From contig DATBFX010000622.1 in NCBI GenBank assembly GCA_036558305.1, forward strand, positions 1-7,044: a stretch of 7,044 bases of DNA, in the 5' to 3' direction. The first letter of the stretch is position 1; each line of letters starts with the position of its first letter. Made by a program: the position numbers and the translations under genes. Positions 1-5,637 of this stretch are shown piece by piece. Under the pieces are notes generated by a model. The model did not search any database. It was given only the letters and a program-made list of their open reading frames with translations, and had not been told where the DNA came from. Source of the DNA: DATBFX01 sp036558305 (GTDB lineage: Bacteria > Chloroflexota > Chloroflexia > Thermomicrobiales > UBA6265).

Positions 1-1214
1 CGTTTGCAGTCGCCGATCCCGACCTGACGAAGAAGATCACCGTCCGCAACCTGGTCTGCGCCTGCACGGGAGTGCCGCGGCGCGACCTGGAGTTGGTGTT
101 CAACGCCGGCCAGTTGACGCCGGAGGGTGTCATCGCGTCGCTCAAGGGTTTCCAGTTCTACACCAAATTTGGCGAGGCGTTTCAGTACAGCAATCAGATG
201 GTGGCGACCGGCGGGTATGCCGCCGCCGCCGCGGCGGGCGGACGCTACGGCGAGTTGGGCGAGGCGTACGCGACACAACTGCGGCGGCGGGTGCTCGATC
301 CGATCGGGATGGACCGGACCACGCTCTCGTTCGCGGACGTCGAGGCAGACGGGGACTATGCGACGCCGCACGGGTTGCGGCTCGACAACATGTACACGCG
401 GTTGTCGCTTGCGACGGAGGCGTTCATCGAGCCGGTGGCGCCGGCGGGGGCGATCTGGTCGAGCGCGAACGAGATGGCGCGCTACGCGCTGACCGAACTC
501 GGGCGGGGGGTGGCGCCGGATGGGACGCGGGTGGTTTCGGCGGCCAATTTGGAGGAGACCTGGCAGCCGCAGGTTGCGGTCGATGCGGAGACGAGCTACG
601 GGCTCGGTTGGTTCATCGGCGAGTACAAGGGGCTGAAGCTGATCGATCATGGCGGGAACACCTTCGGGTTTACCTCCGATCTGGCGTTTTTGCCGGACCA
701 GGGAATCGGCATCGTGGTGCTGGCGAACGCGCAAGGGAGCACGCTGTTCAACGAGGGCGTGCGCTCCCGCCTGTTCGAGTTGCTGTTCGACCAGCCGGAG
801 GAGTACGACCAGCAGATCGCCTTCGCCGAGCAGCAGACCGCGCAGTCCGAGGCGGCGCTGGCGAAGCAGTTGGCGGACCGCGCCGATCGCGAGGCGGCCG
901 CGCCCTACGTCGGCCGTTACCAGAACCAGGCGCTCGGGGAGGTGACGATCGCCTTCGCGAACGGGCGTCTCTACATCGATGCGGGCGAATTTCGGAGCGA
1001 ATTGCGACCGTTGAAGCAACCGGTATCGGGTCAGCCCGCCTTTCTGATGTTCGATCCGCCGCTGGCGGGGTTGGCGGTCGATCTGCGGCGGGATGCGGAC
1101 GGGCGACCGGGGGTGTCGATCAAGGCGGGCCCGGACGAGTACGACTTCGCAGTGATCGAAACGGGGACGCCGCGGGCGTCGCCGGTGGCTGTCGGGTCGC
1201 CGGAGGCGACGTAG
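1..1214 (+). CDS. Beta-lactamase-family (S12, Pab87-type) serine hydrolase, 5' truncated
   Basis: The reading frame is open from base 3 to the TAG at 1212-1214, giving 403 visible residues; the start and the catalytic SxxK motif lie upstream of the window. What remains is typical of penicillin-binding-protein/beta-lactamase class C-like hydrolases. An 'ITVRNLVCACTGVPR' segment follows the catalytic helix in this family. The Y-S-N triad (YxN, second motif) begins at 186. 'GLGWF' is followed by H-G-G at 648-656, the KTG-equivalent third motif. After an Ala/Gln-rich, probably helical linker (about 815-900), the tail 'YVGRYQNQALGEVTIAFANG' resembles the small C-terminal beta-barrel of Pab87-related S12 peptidases. 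Family members are peptidases or esterases, often exported, but the signal peptide region is not visible here. The substrate cannot be told. No damage is seen in the visible part. Confidence 0.9.
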   Translation, partial: FAVADPDLTKKITVRNLVCACTGVPRRDLELVFNAGQLTPEGVIASLKGFQFYTKFGEAFQYSNQMVATGGYAAAAAAGGRYGELGEAYATQLRRRVLDPIGMDRTTLSFADVEADGDYATPHGLRLDNMYTRLSLATEAFIEPVAPAGAIWSSANEMARYALTELGRGVAPDGTRVVSAANLEETWQPQVAVDAETSYGLGWFIGEYKGLKLIDHGGNTFGFTSDLAFLPDQGIGIVVLANAQGSTLFNEGVRSRLFELLFDQPEEYDQQIAFAEQQTAQSEAALAKQLADRADREAAAPYVGRYQNQALGEVTIAFANGRLYIDAGEFRSELRPLKQPVSGQPAFLMFDPPLAGLAVDLRRDADGRPGVSIKAGPDEYDFAVIETGTPRASPVAVGSPEAT

Positions 1215-1275
1215 GGCGAGCAATGGTTCGGTGCGGGTGGGCGCCGACGGGACCCGCGTCGCTCCCGCCGGACGA

Positions 1276-1342
1276 CCCTCACCCTGGCCGCGGCCCAGAG
1301 GGCACCCCGCCCGGTGCGCGGGAGAGGGGCCGGGGGTGAGGG
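1276..1342. repeat. REP-like imperfect palindrome with inner hairpin
   Basis: CCCTCACCCTGGCC (1276-1289) pairs with GGCCGGGGGTGAGGG (1328-1342): 14 pairs with one G-U and one bulged G. Inside, GCACC (1302-1306) pairs with GGTGC (1313-1317) around a 6-base loop, so the whole folds as a Y. It lies 61 bases after the serine hydrolase stop. There is no T run on either side, so it is not a classic intrinsic terminator. Arms of the CCCTCACCC...GGGTGAGGG kind are common as dispersed intergenic elements in GC-rich bacteria; whether this one is repeated in its genome cannot be seen. The rest of 1215-1475 shows only weak GC-rich symmetry. Confidence 0.55.
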
Positions 1343-1475
1343 GGCGCCTCACTGGGGCGCGGGTGCGGCGGTGGGGACGGGCGGGACAATCCGGGCCGTG
1401 ATGACCCGGGCCAGCCGGGCAACGGATACGCCCTGCCCAGGCCCGCACGCTTCGCTCGTGTGCCGCTTGCCTGCG

Positions 1476-1504
1476 AATATAGAACACATGAATCAATGTG
1501 TCAC
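1476..1504 (-). promoter_or_regulatory. Minus-strand sigma70-like promoter with operator-like dyad in the spacer
   Basis: Read on the minus strand, GTGACA (1504-1499) and TATATT (1481-1476) are separated by exactly 17 bases; each matches the -35/-10 consensus at five of six positions. A dyad ACACAT-N6-ATGTGT (1484-1501) fills the spacer, where a repressor of the TetR or MarR kind often binds. The patch is strikingly AT-rich against its surroundings. It would drive transcription leftward into 1475-1215, where I find no convincing minus-strand gene, so the target may be an antisense or short RNA, or a lost gene. A plus-strand reading (TATAGA at 1478-1483) has a poor -35. Confidence 0.4.
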
Positions 1505-1951
1505 GAATCGGACGCCCTCGCGGCGCAGAAGGGCGGAGAGCGTTGTCACCTCGGTCGGGTCGGCCGGTAGCGTGCTGAAGGCGGCGACGACCACGCGCAG
1601 CTCGACACTCACGTCCACCGTCGGTCCCGACGGGCTTGCCGGCGATCTGCAGCCGGCTGCCGGCGGCGAGGCGACGTTCGAATCGGAGGTGACGTTCACC
1701 GGCGAGCAGAGCTTCCAGGAGGTCGGGACGATCGCCTTCGGCGACGGCCACCGGTTGCGCTTCTCCACCGTCGGCAGCGGCTTCCTCGGGGCGAGCGCCG
1801 ATCCCGGTCGCAAGCAGGGGCCGTGAAATGGCGGGTCGAGGGCGTGGAGGGCCAGTTCGCCGGGGCGAGCGGGCTGATCACGTCCAACTTCTTCGTCGGC
1901 GCGAACCTGGAAATCACCGACCACCACTTCGGCGCGATCTTCGTACGCTAG
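1488..1951 (+). pseudogene. Small conserved-type beta-rich protein, broken by a -1 frameshift
   Basis: Two adjacent frames together read as one protein. Frame A (stop TGA 1824-1826) carries 'EATFESEVTFTGEQSF', then 'GTIAFGDGHRLRFSTVG' and 'GASADPGRKQG'. The frame one base back continues from about 1820 with 'AVKWRVEGVEGQFAGASG', 'LITSNFFVGANLEITDHHF' and 'GAIFVR', ending at TAG 1949-1951. The junction is at GGGG (1817-1820); one extra G would restore a single frame. From memory the fused sequence resembles small conserved hypothetical proteins of predicted beta-barrel character, but I cannot name the family. The start is unclear. ATG 1488 is in frame but has no ribosome binding site and the first 30 residues look non-coding. 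An alternative is near 1587, where ACG stands in a 'TTRSSTLTSTV' context that would suit a lost ATG. A sequencing error in the G run would make this an intact gene. Confidence 0.6.
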
Positions 1952-2424
1952 CGTGACGGTCTCACCGCTGGATCGAGCGCGCCGGATGCGGCAATCACCA
2001 CTGGCTCGGTCCCCATCGCCGGCCAGGAGGCGGTCACCGCCTACGTCCTGCCCCTGGCGCCTACAAATGCGGTGGCCGGGACACCCGCGACGTCGCAAGC
2101 GACCGCACCGATCGAACCGGTTCGGGCCGCGTGCCGATCGGTTCGCTTCGCGGCCCGAATGCCGGTGCGAATGTCGGTCCGCAAAGCTTCCCAACCGTGT
2201 CCATAGTTCAACGGACGTCAAACGGAACGGAAGGCGCTACCGTCATTGCAGGACGAAAGCCACCCACGCGCTCGAACTCGCGCTCATCGTCGCGCGGGGC
2301 ACACGTAGGCAGGGAGACGGGTGTGGAGTCTAGGTCCTGTCGGGACGGTTCGGAGCGCACGTCGGATTGCGCCGACGAGGAACGTCGAATCGTTGAACGG
2401 GACCGGCGCCAAAGGAGATGCGCG
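1952..2424. other. Gene-free stretch, probably remnant or non-coding DNA
   Basis: No reading frame here has a ribosome binding site with protein-like composition. The frame continuing after the stop at 1949-1951 stays open to a TAG at about 2204-2206 and is Ala/Thr/Pro-rich to about 2115, then Arg-rich. It could be a decayed extension, but it has no start. The large stem-loop 2116-2166 is listed separately. A small hairpin CGTCGG/CCGACG (2360-2377) precedes the next gene. No clear promoter was found. Confidence 0.5.
2116..2166. repeat. Large stem-loop / inverted repeat
   Basis: TTCGGGCCGCG (2121-2131) is perfectly inverted as CGCGGCCCGAA (2149-2159). The arms extend by ACCGG (2116-2120) with CCGGT (2162-2166) across a 2-base bulge, giving 16 pairs. 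The 17-base loop contains the palindrome CCGATCGG, and the left arm overlaps a 12-bp palindrome CGAACCGGTTCG (2113-2124). There is no T tract, so a terminator role is doubtful. It may be a dispersed palindrome or mobile-element remnant. Confidence 0.55.
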
Positions 2425-2751
2425 ATGCCAACGATCCACGGTCGCGACGAACCCGGGTCTGGTGCCCGGTTGGCGAGCCGCCCCCTCCCGAGTGCCGAAT
2501 ATGCCTGGTATGCCGGCCAGCGGCTTGCCCACGAGGAGTGGCAGGCGTGGGCGATCGGCGAAGCGGAGAAGTCCCGACTGCTCGCGGAAGCGAAGCAGGT
2601 CCGCGAGGGAGGGCGCACTGGGCAGCGGCGGGGCTGGGTTCCGGTCCGCGTCCGGTCGCTCCGGTGGACGATCGGCGCGGCGCTGATCCGCGCCGGGCGG
2701 CGCGTGGAGAGCACGACCGTCGCGAAACTCCCGGAGGGCACGGCGCGCTGA
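2425..2751 (+). CDS. Hypothetical protein, 108 aa
   Basis: I do not recognise a family. The start is well supported: AAAGGAG (2411-2417) lies 7 bases before ATG 2425. The frame ends at TGA 2749-2751. The middle is a charged helical stretch rich in Ala, Glu and Trp ('EYAWYAGQRLAHEEWQAWAI', then 'GEAEKSRLLAEAKQV'). The C-terminal third is basic ('VRVRSLRWTIGAALIRAGRR') and could form an amphipathic membrane-binding helix. No signal peptide or metal-binding motif is visible. Short proteins with a basic 'GAALIRAGRR'-like tail are, from memory, seen as lone hypotheticals in related GC-rich bacteria. The next gene starts 102 bases later with its own promoter-like signals, so this is probably a single-gene unit. 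Composition agrees with a real gene, but function is unknown. Confidence 0.65.
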   Translation: MPTIHGRDEPGSGARLASRPLPSAEYAWYAGQRLAHEEWQAWAIGEAEKSRLLAEAKQVREGGRTGQRRGWVPVRVRSLRWTIGAALIRAGRRVESTTVAKLPEGTAR

Positions 2752-2788
2752 AATGCGCGGGTTCTTGCGAAGCGCGGCGTGGGGTCTG

Positions 2789-2816
2789 TTGGGGGCGCGC
2801 TCCGCCACGCTATCAT
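2789..2816 (+). promoter_or_regulatory. Candidate sigma70-like promoter before the ABM gene
   Basis: TATCAT (2811-2816) is a good -10. TTGGGG (2789-2794) is a partial -35 with a 16-base spacer. The hexamer stands out in GC-rich DNA and lies 37 bases upstream of ATG 2854, which gives a leader of about 30 bases containing the ribosome binding site GAAGGAG (2836-2842). Confidence 0.4.
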
Positions 2817-2853
2817 GGCGCCACGCGCGTGACACGAAGGAGCGATTCGCGAG

Positions 2854-3210
2854 ATGGGCGATCGGGTTTCGTGGGTGCTCGAAGTCGCGGTCAAACCCGG
2901 ATAGCTCGAAGCGTTCCGGGCGTTGATGCGGGAGATGGTCGAGTCCACGCGGGCCGAGCCCGGCGCGCTGGGCTACGAGTGGTTCGTCGGCGACGGCGGC
3001 GGCGTGGTGCACCTGTACGAGCGGTACGCGAACTCGGCCGCGGTCGTGGCGCACCTGGCGACGTTCGGGGAGCGGTTTGCGGGGCGGTTCTTCGCGTCGG
3101 TCGATCCGACGCGGCTGACCGTGATGGGGAGTCCGAACGAGGAGGCGCGGGCGGCACTGGACGGCCTCGGACCGGTGTATCTGCAGCCCTTCGGCGGCTT
3201 CTCGCGCTGA
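2854..3210 (+). pseudogene. Antibiotic biosynthesis monooxygenase (ABM)-type protein with in-frame TAG at codon 17
   Basis: ATG 2854 is preceded by GAAGGAG (2836-2842) and opens with 'MGDRVSWVLEVAVKPG', the first beta-strand and turn of the dimeric alpha/beta-barrel ABM fold. TAG (2902-2904) interrupts it, and the same frame then continues unbroken to TGA 3208-3210 with 'LEAFRALMREMVESTRAEPG', 'ALGYEWFVGDGGGVVHLYER', 'YANSAAVVAHLATFGERF' and a typical C-terminus. In this family the residue after 'KPG' is usually polar, so a CAG or AAG codon one change away is likely. ABM proteins are cofactor-free quinol or polyketide monooxygenases or heme-related enzymes; this small cytosolic type usually has no assigned substrate. 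Restart at TTG 2923 or ATG 2926 would give about 95 residues without strand beta-1, probably non-functional. TAG ends at least two intact genes in this window (1212 and 6076), so routine amber recoding is unlikely. A base-call error is the main alternative. Confidence 0.8.
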
Positions 3211-3226
3211 ACCTTCGCTCGTACCA

Positions 3227-3267
3227 TTCGACATCCGGTGGAATCGGCTTGGCCGCCGAATGTCAAA
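3227..3267. other. Intergenic stem-loop between ABM and PLP-enzyme genes
   Basis: GACATCCGGTGG (3230-3241) pairs with CCGCCGAATGTC (3253-3264) with one mismatch and one G-U around an 11-base loop. Flanking TT and AA can extend the stem past a C-A mismatch. It starts 17 bases after the ABM stop, where a transcript-end structure would fit, but on the plus strand it is followed by AAAAGG and not by T residues. It could protect the 3' end or be a weak terminator. Confidence 0.4.
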
Positions 3268-3383
3268 AGGCAGGCGATGCGAGCAGGGTGATGCCCGGTG
3301 GTCGCACGGGACAGCACGAGCGATGCCGTACACTCCGAGCGGAGCGACGGACGAGCCGTCGCGACGCGGAGGGGTCCGGTCAG

Positions 3384-4556
3384 GTGTCGCAATCCCATCG
3401 CCATTCCTTCGACACGCGCGTCGTTCACGCCGGGGAAGCGCCGGACCCGTCGACCGGTGCCCACGGCGTGCCGCTCTACGGGAGTAACACCTACGCGTTT
3501 CGGTCGCACGAACAGGTGGAGGCGTTCGAGGCGGGGGTGGTGCCGCACTTCGTCTACGCGAGGTACGGCAACCCGACGGTGCGCTGTTTCGAATTGAAGA
3601 TGGCGGATCTGGAGGGGGCGGAGCTGGCGGCGGCGGCGGCGACCGGGATGGCCGCGATCGCCGCGACGCTGGCGCAGGTGACGGCCGGCGGCGGCCACCT
3701 GATCGCCGCCGACGAACTCTACAACGTCAGCGGCGATCTGCTTTGCCAGGACCTGCCCGAACTGGGGGGGACGGTGAACCGGGTCGACGTGCGGGACCTG
3801 GCCGCGGTGGAGGCGGCGTTCACGCCGCGAACCCGCGCGGTCTACGTCGAGTCGTTGTCGAATCCGCGGTTGCGGGTGGCGGACATCGGCGCCCTGGCGG
3901 AGTTGTCCCACCGGCGGGGGGCGTTGCTGGTGGTCGACAACACGTTCCTATCGCCGGCGTTGCTGCGGCCGATCGAGCACGGGGCGGACCTCGTGCTGCA
4001 CAGCGCGACGAAGTACCTGTCCGGGACGGGGCAGGCGCTGGGTGGCGTGGTGGCGGGGCGACGGGAGGTGGTCGGGCCGATCGCGGCGCGGTTGGCGCGG
4101 CAGGGCGGGAACCTGACGCCGTTCGCCGCCTGGTTGTTGCTGGCGGGGATCAAGACGTTGTCGCTGCGGATGGAGCGGCACTCGGCGACGGCAGCGCGGT
4201 TGGCGGCGTTCCTGGCGGGGCACCCGACGGTGGCGACGGTGAATTACCCATCGCTGCCGGACCATCCGGGGGCGGCGGTGGCGGCGCGCTTGACGGGAGG
4301 CCGTTTTGGGGGTGTACTTTCGTTCGCGCCCAAAGGTGGCGTCGAGGCGGCGCGGATCTGTCTGGATGCGCTCGAACTCTGCACGATCGCGGTGAGTTTG
4401 GGGGATAGCTCGACGCTGGTTTGGCCGTTTGCAGGAGAGGAGGGGTTGATTCGGGTTGCGGTAGGGCTCGAGGATGCGAGCGATTTGGAGGGCGATTTCG
4501 CGGCCGCGTTGAAAGCGGTGACGACTCGGACCGCCGAACCAGTACTTCTGTCGTAA
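3384..4556 (+). CDS. Cystathionine gamma-synthase/lyase-family PLP enzyme (Cys/Met metabolism)
   Basis: GTG 3384 follows GGAGGGG (3368-3374) by 9 bases and gives 390 residues, the usual family length; the frame is open far upstream, but that part has no homology-like content. Fold type I motifs are all present: Y58-A-R60-Y-G-N-P (PLP phosphate contact from the partner subunit), Y113, D185 in 'VVDNTF' (PLP pyridine nitrogen), K210 in 'HSATKYLSG' (Schiff base), S338 and R357 (substrate carboxylate). The family makes or cleaves C-S bonds in cystathionine, homocysteine or methionine in the cytosol. Two features argue against a standard methionine gamma-lyase: the position of its catalytic Cys is V115 here ('LYNVSG'), and the loop between S338 and R357 lacks the usual 'HPASMTH' segment, being about 16 residues shorter. 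Exact reaction is therefore open. No S-box or other riboswitch was recognised upstream; TACACT (3329-3334) is a possible -10 with no good -35. Confidence 0.9.
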   Translation: MSQSHRHSFDTRVVHAGEAPDPSTGAHGVPLYGSNTYAFRSHEQVEAFEAGVVPHFVYARYGNPTVRCFELKMADLEGAELAAAAATGMAAIAATLAQVTAGGGHLIAADELYNVSGDLLCQDLPELGGTVNRVDVRDLAAVEAAFTPRTRAVYVESLSNPRLRVADIGALAELSHRRGALLVVDNTFLSPALLRPIEHGADLVLHSATKYLSGTGQALGGVVAGRREVVGPIAARLARQGGNLTPFAAWLLLAGIKTLSLRMERHSATAARLAAFLAGHPTVATVNYPSLPDHPGAAVAARLTGGRFGGVLSFAPKGGVEAARICLDALELCTIAVSLGDSSTLVWPFAGEEGLIRVAVGLEDASDLEGDFAAALKAVTTRTAEPVLLS

Positions 4557-4599
4557 GAGATTTGGGGCCTTTGGCTTCCAGAAACGCGGCGAACCGGTC

Positions 4600-4687
4600 T
4601 TGACATCGCTGATAGAGTATTGAGCGAAGATTCCCGCACGAAGGCAGAACCCGTGGACCTCGAAGGCGCGAAGCGTGGGCTTCGTGC
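4600..4687 (+). promoter_or_regulatory. Leader of the DUF4389 gene: perfect -35-like hexamer and a 9-bp hairpin
   Basis: TTGACA (4600-4605) is a perfect -35 hexamer, but no good -10 lies at 16-18 bases; the AT-rich GATAGAGTATTGA (4611-4623) is too close for standard spacing. GCGCGAAGC (4666-4674) pairs with GCTTCGTGC (4679-4687) around a GTGG loop, with one G-U. The ribosome binding site of the next gene follows at 4705-4713. The hairpin could shape the 5' leader; there is no T tract. Confidence 0.3.
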
Positions 4688-4722
4688 TCCGGTTGTGTTG
4701 ATTCGGGGAGGAGTCTAGGTCG

Positions 4723-5331
4723 ATGAACGTTCAGCCGTTGCTCGATTTCGACGTCGCTTATCCAGAACGATTGAAGCGCTGGCTCATTTTTCTCAAGTGG
4801 TTGCTGATCATTCCCCACGCGATCGTGTTGGGATTGCTCGGCATCGGTCTGTACGTGGTGACGATCATCGCCTGGTTCGCGATCTTGATCACGGGGCGGT
4901 ATCCGCGCGGGATGTGGGAATTCGCGATGATGACGCTGCGCTGGCAGGCGCGGATCAACACCTACGTGTACCTGCAACGGGACGAGTATCCCCCCTTTGG
5001 CGACGCCCCTTACCCGATCCGGTTTGAGATGGCCTACCCCGATCGGATGAGCCGGTTGCTGATCTTCGTCAAGTGGTTGCTGATCATCCCGCACTGGATC
5101 GTGCTCTACATCCTGGGGATGGCCGTATCCGTGGTCTGGATCATCGCCTGGTTCGCGATCCTTATCACCGGCCGATACCCGCAAGGGATGTTCGGGTTCG
5201 TGACCGGCGTCTCGCGGTGGAGTTACCGCGTCCTGGCGTACCTGCTGCTGCTGACCGACGCCTACCCCCCGTTCTCCCTCGAAGGGAGCCCGGTGCCGCC
5301 GGCGTCGATCGCGCCGCGTCCGTCCTTCTGA
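4723..5331 (+). CDS. Membrane protein with two tandem DUF4389 units
   Basis: ATG 4723 follows GGGGAGGAG (4705-4713) by 9 bases; 202 residues, stop TGA. Residues 13-92 and 105-184 are two copies of a DUF4389-like unit, gap-free at an offset of exactly 92 residues and about 60% identical by eye. Each has 'YP-[ED]-R' before a hydrophobic segment ('FLKWLLIIPH' / 'FVKWLLIIPH'), then 'IIAWFAILITGRYP' and a closing 'YPPF'. Each unit probably spans the membrane with a hairpin of two helices, giving about four helices in all. The tail after residue 185 is Pro/Ser-rich. DUF4389 proteins are membrane proteins of unknown function; no enzyme motif is visible. Its leader and downstream terminator-like hairpin suggest a single-gene transcript. 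Confidence 0.9.
   Translation: MNVQPLLDFDVAYPERLKRWLIFLKWLLIIPHAIVLGLLGIGLYVVTIIAWFAILITGRYPRGMWEFAMMTLRWQARINTYVYLQRDEYPPFGDAPYPIRFEMAYPDRMSRLLIFVKWLLIIPHWIVLYILGMAVSVVWIIAWFAILITGRYPQGMFGFVTGVSRWSYRVLAYLLLLTDAYPPFSLEGSPVPPASIAPRPSF
4759..5274 (+). repeat. 276-nt tandem duplication inside the DUF4389 gene
   Basis: The unit at 4759-4998 recurs at 5035-5274 with a constant 276-base offset. Exact DNA matches include a 19-base run (4793-4811 and 5069-5087) and a 21-base run (4864-4884 and 5140-5160). Elsewhere the copies differ, mostly at third positions and in the second half, which points to an old duplication with two strongly conserved cores. Confidence 0.85.
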
Positions 5332-5373
5332 TTTTCGGCCCGCCGACGAACCAGTCAAGTCGCCTCGCGGCCC

Positions 5374-5406
5374 GGCCCGGATCGGGCAGATCCGGGCCGC
5401 GTCCTT
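5374..5406 (+). terminator. Terminator-like hairpin after the DUF4389 gene
   Basis: GGCCCGGATC (5374-5383) pairs perfectly with GATCCGGGCC (5389-5398) around the loop GGGCA. It is followed by GCGTCCTT, only a weak T tract. It lies 43 bases after the stop codon, the expected place for a transcript end. Confidence 0.5.
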
Positions 5407-5415
5407 GTAGGTAGC

Positions 5416-5457
5416 GCGCCCTACGTGACGTCACGTAGGGCGCCGCGAGCGCGCCCT
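5416..5457. promoter_or_regulatory. Perfect 28-bp palindrome overlapping an alternative hairpin
   Basis: Bases 5416-5443 are a perfect palindrome of 14 + 14 bases centred on TGACGTCA. With no spacer it suits a dimeric DNA-binding protein or a cruciform. Its right end AGGGCGC (5437-5443) can instead pair with GCGCCCT (5451-5457), so two folds exclude each other in RNA. A 10-base direct repeat AGCGCGCCCT occurs at 5413-5422 and 5448-5457. It lies between a terminator-like hairpin and the leader of the secreted repeat protein, so it could be an operator or a leader switch; neither is shown. Confidence 0.5.
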
Positions 5458-5520
5458 CCGGGAATCTCGGTGACCTCCTCGATGTGCCGGGCAAGGCGGC
5501 CGGGCATGATCGGAGCGTGG

Positions 5521-5571
5521 CCACCGAGGGCGGTGGCAGACCAAACGGAAAGGGGGTGTCTGGTGGACACC
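5521..5571 (+). other. Two small hairpins in the leader of the secreted repeat protein
   Basis: CCACCG-AGGG-CGGTGG (5521-5536) and GGTGTC-TGGTG-GACACC (5555-5571) are perfect 6-bp stems with short loops. With the palindrome at 5416-5457 they make 5416-5637 a structured gene-free stretch. Open frames run through it, but none has a ribosome binding site or sensible composition. Short GC stems arise often by chance in DNA of this composition, so the weight is modest. Confidence 0.35.
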
Positions 5572-5637
5572 AAGCGGCCCGTTCGTCTCGTACCCGCCGA
5601 TTCCGGTCTCCGGCCGGCAGTCCCAAGGGGGACGGCG

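Noticed and set aside
1493..2221. Minus-strand 242-codon frame whose end reads 'LSALLRREGVRFVTH'
   Set aside because: The end looked protein-like, but the rest is low-complexity and opposite a recognisable plus-strand protein in two frames.
2902..2904. TAG as a recoded sense codon
   Set aside because: TAG terminates at least two intact genes here (1212, 6076) and the residue is not a known special site in ABM proteins.
2418..3383. In-frame upstream extension of the PLP enzyme (would give 712 aa)
   Set aside because: The extra 322 codons overlap the ABM gene in another frame and are Arg/Gly-rich; GTG 3384 has a proper ribosome binding site and gives family length.
3211..3383. S-box or other sulfur-metabolism riboswitch before the PLP enzyme
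   Set aside because: Only one simple stem-loop is present; no recognisable riboswitch core.
2208..3911. Three long minus-strand open frames
   Set aside because: Arg/Pro/Ser-rich shadows opposite the 108-aa gene, the ABM gene and the PLP enzyme; no ribosome binding sites or motifs.
4600..4628. Full sigma70 promoter for the DUF4389 gene
   Set aside because: The -35 is perfect, but no acceptable -10 occurs at 16-18 bases; kept only as a low-confidence leader signal.
2325..4721. 12-base repeat GGAGTCTAGGTC at 2325-2336 and 4710-4721
   Set aside because: About one such match is expected by chance in 7 kb, and the flanks do not match.
5425..5637. N-terminal extension of the secreted repeat protein
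   Set aside because: It would bury the signal peptide behind 71 Arg/Pro-rich residues; ATG 5638 has AAGGGGG at good spacing.
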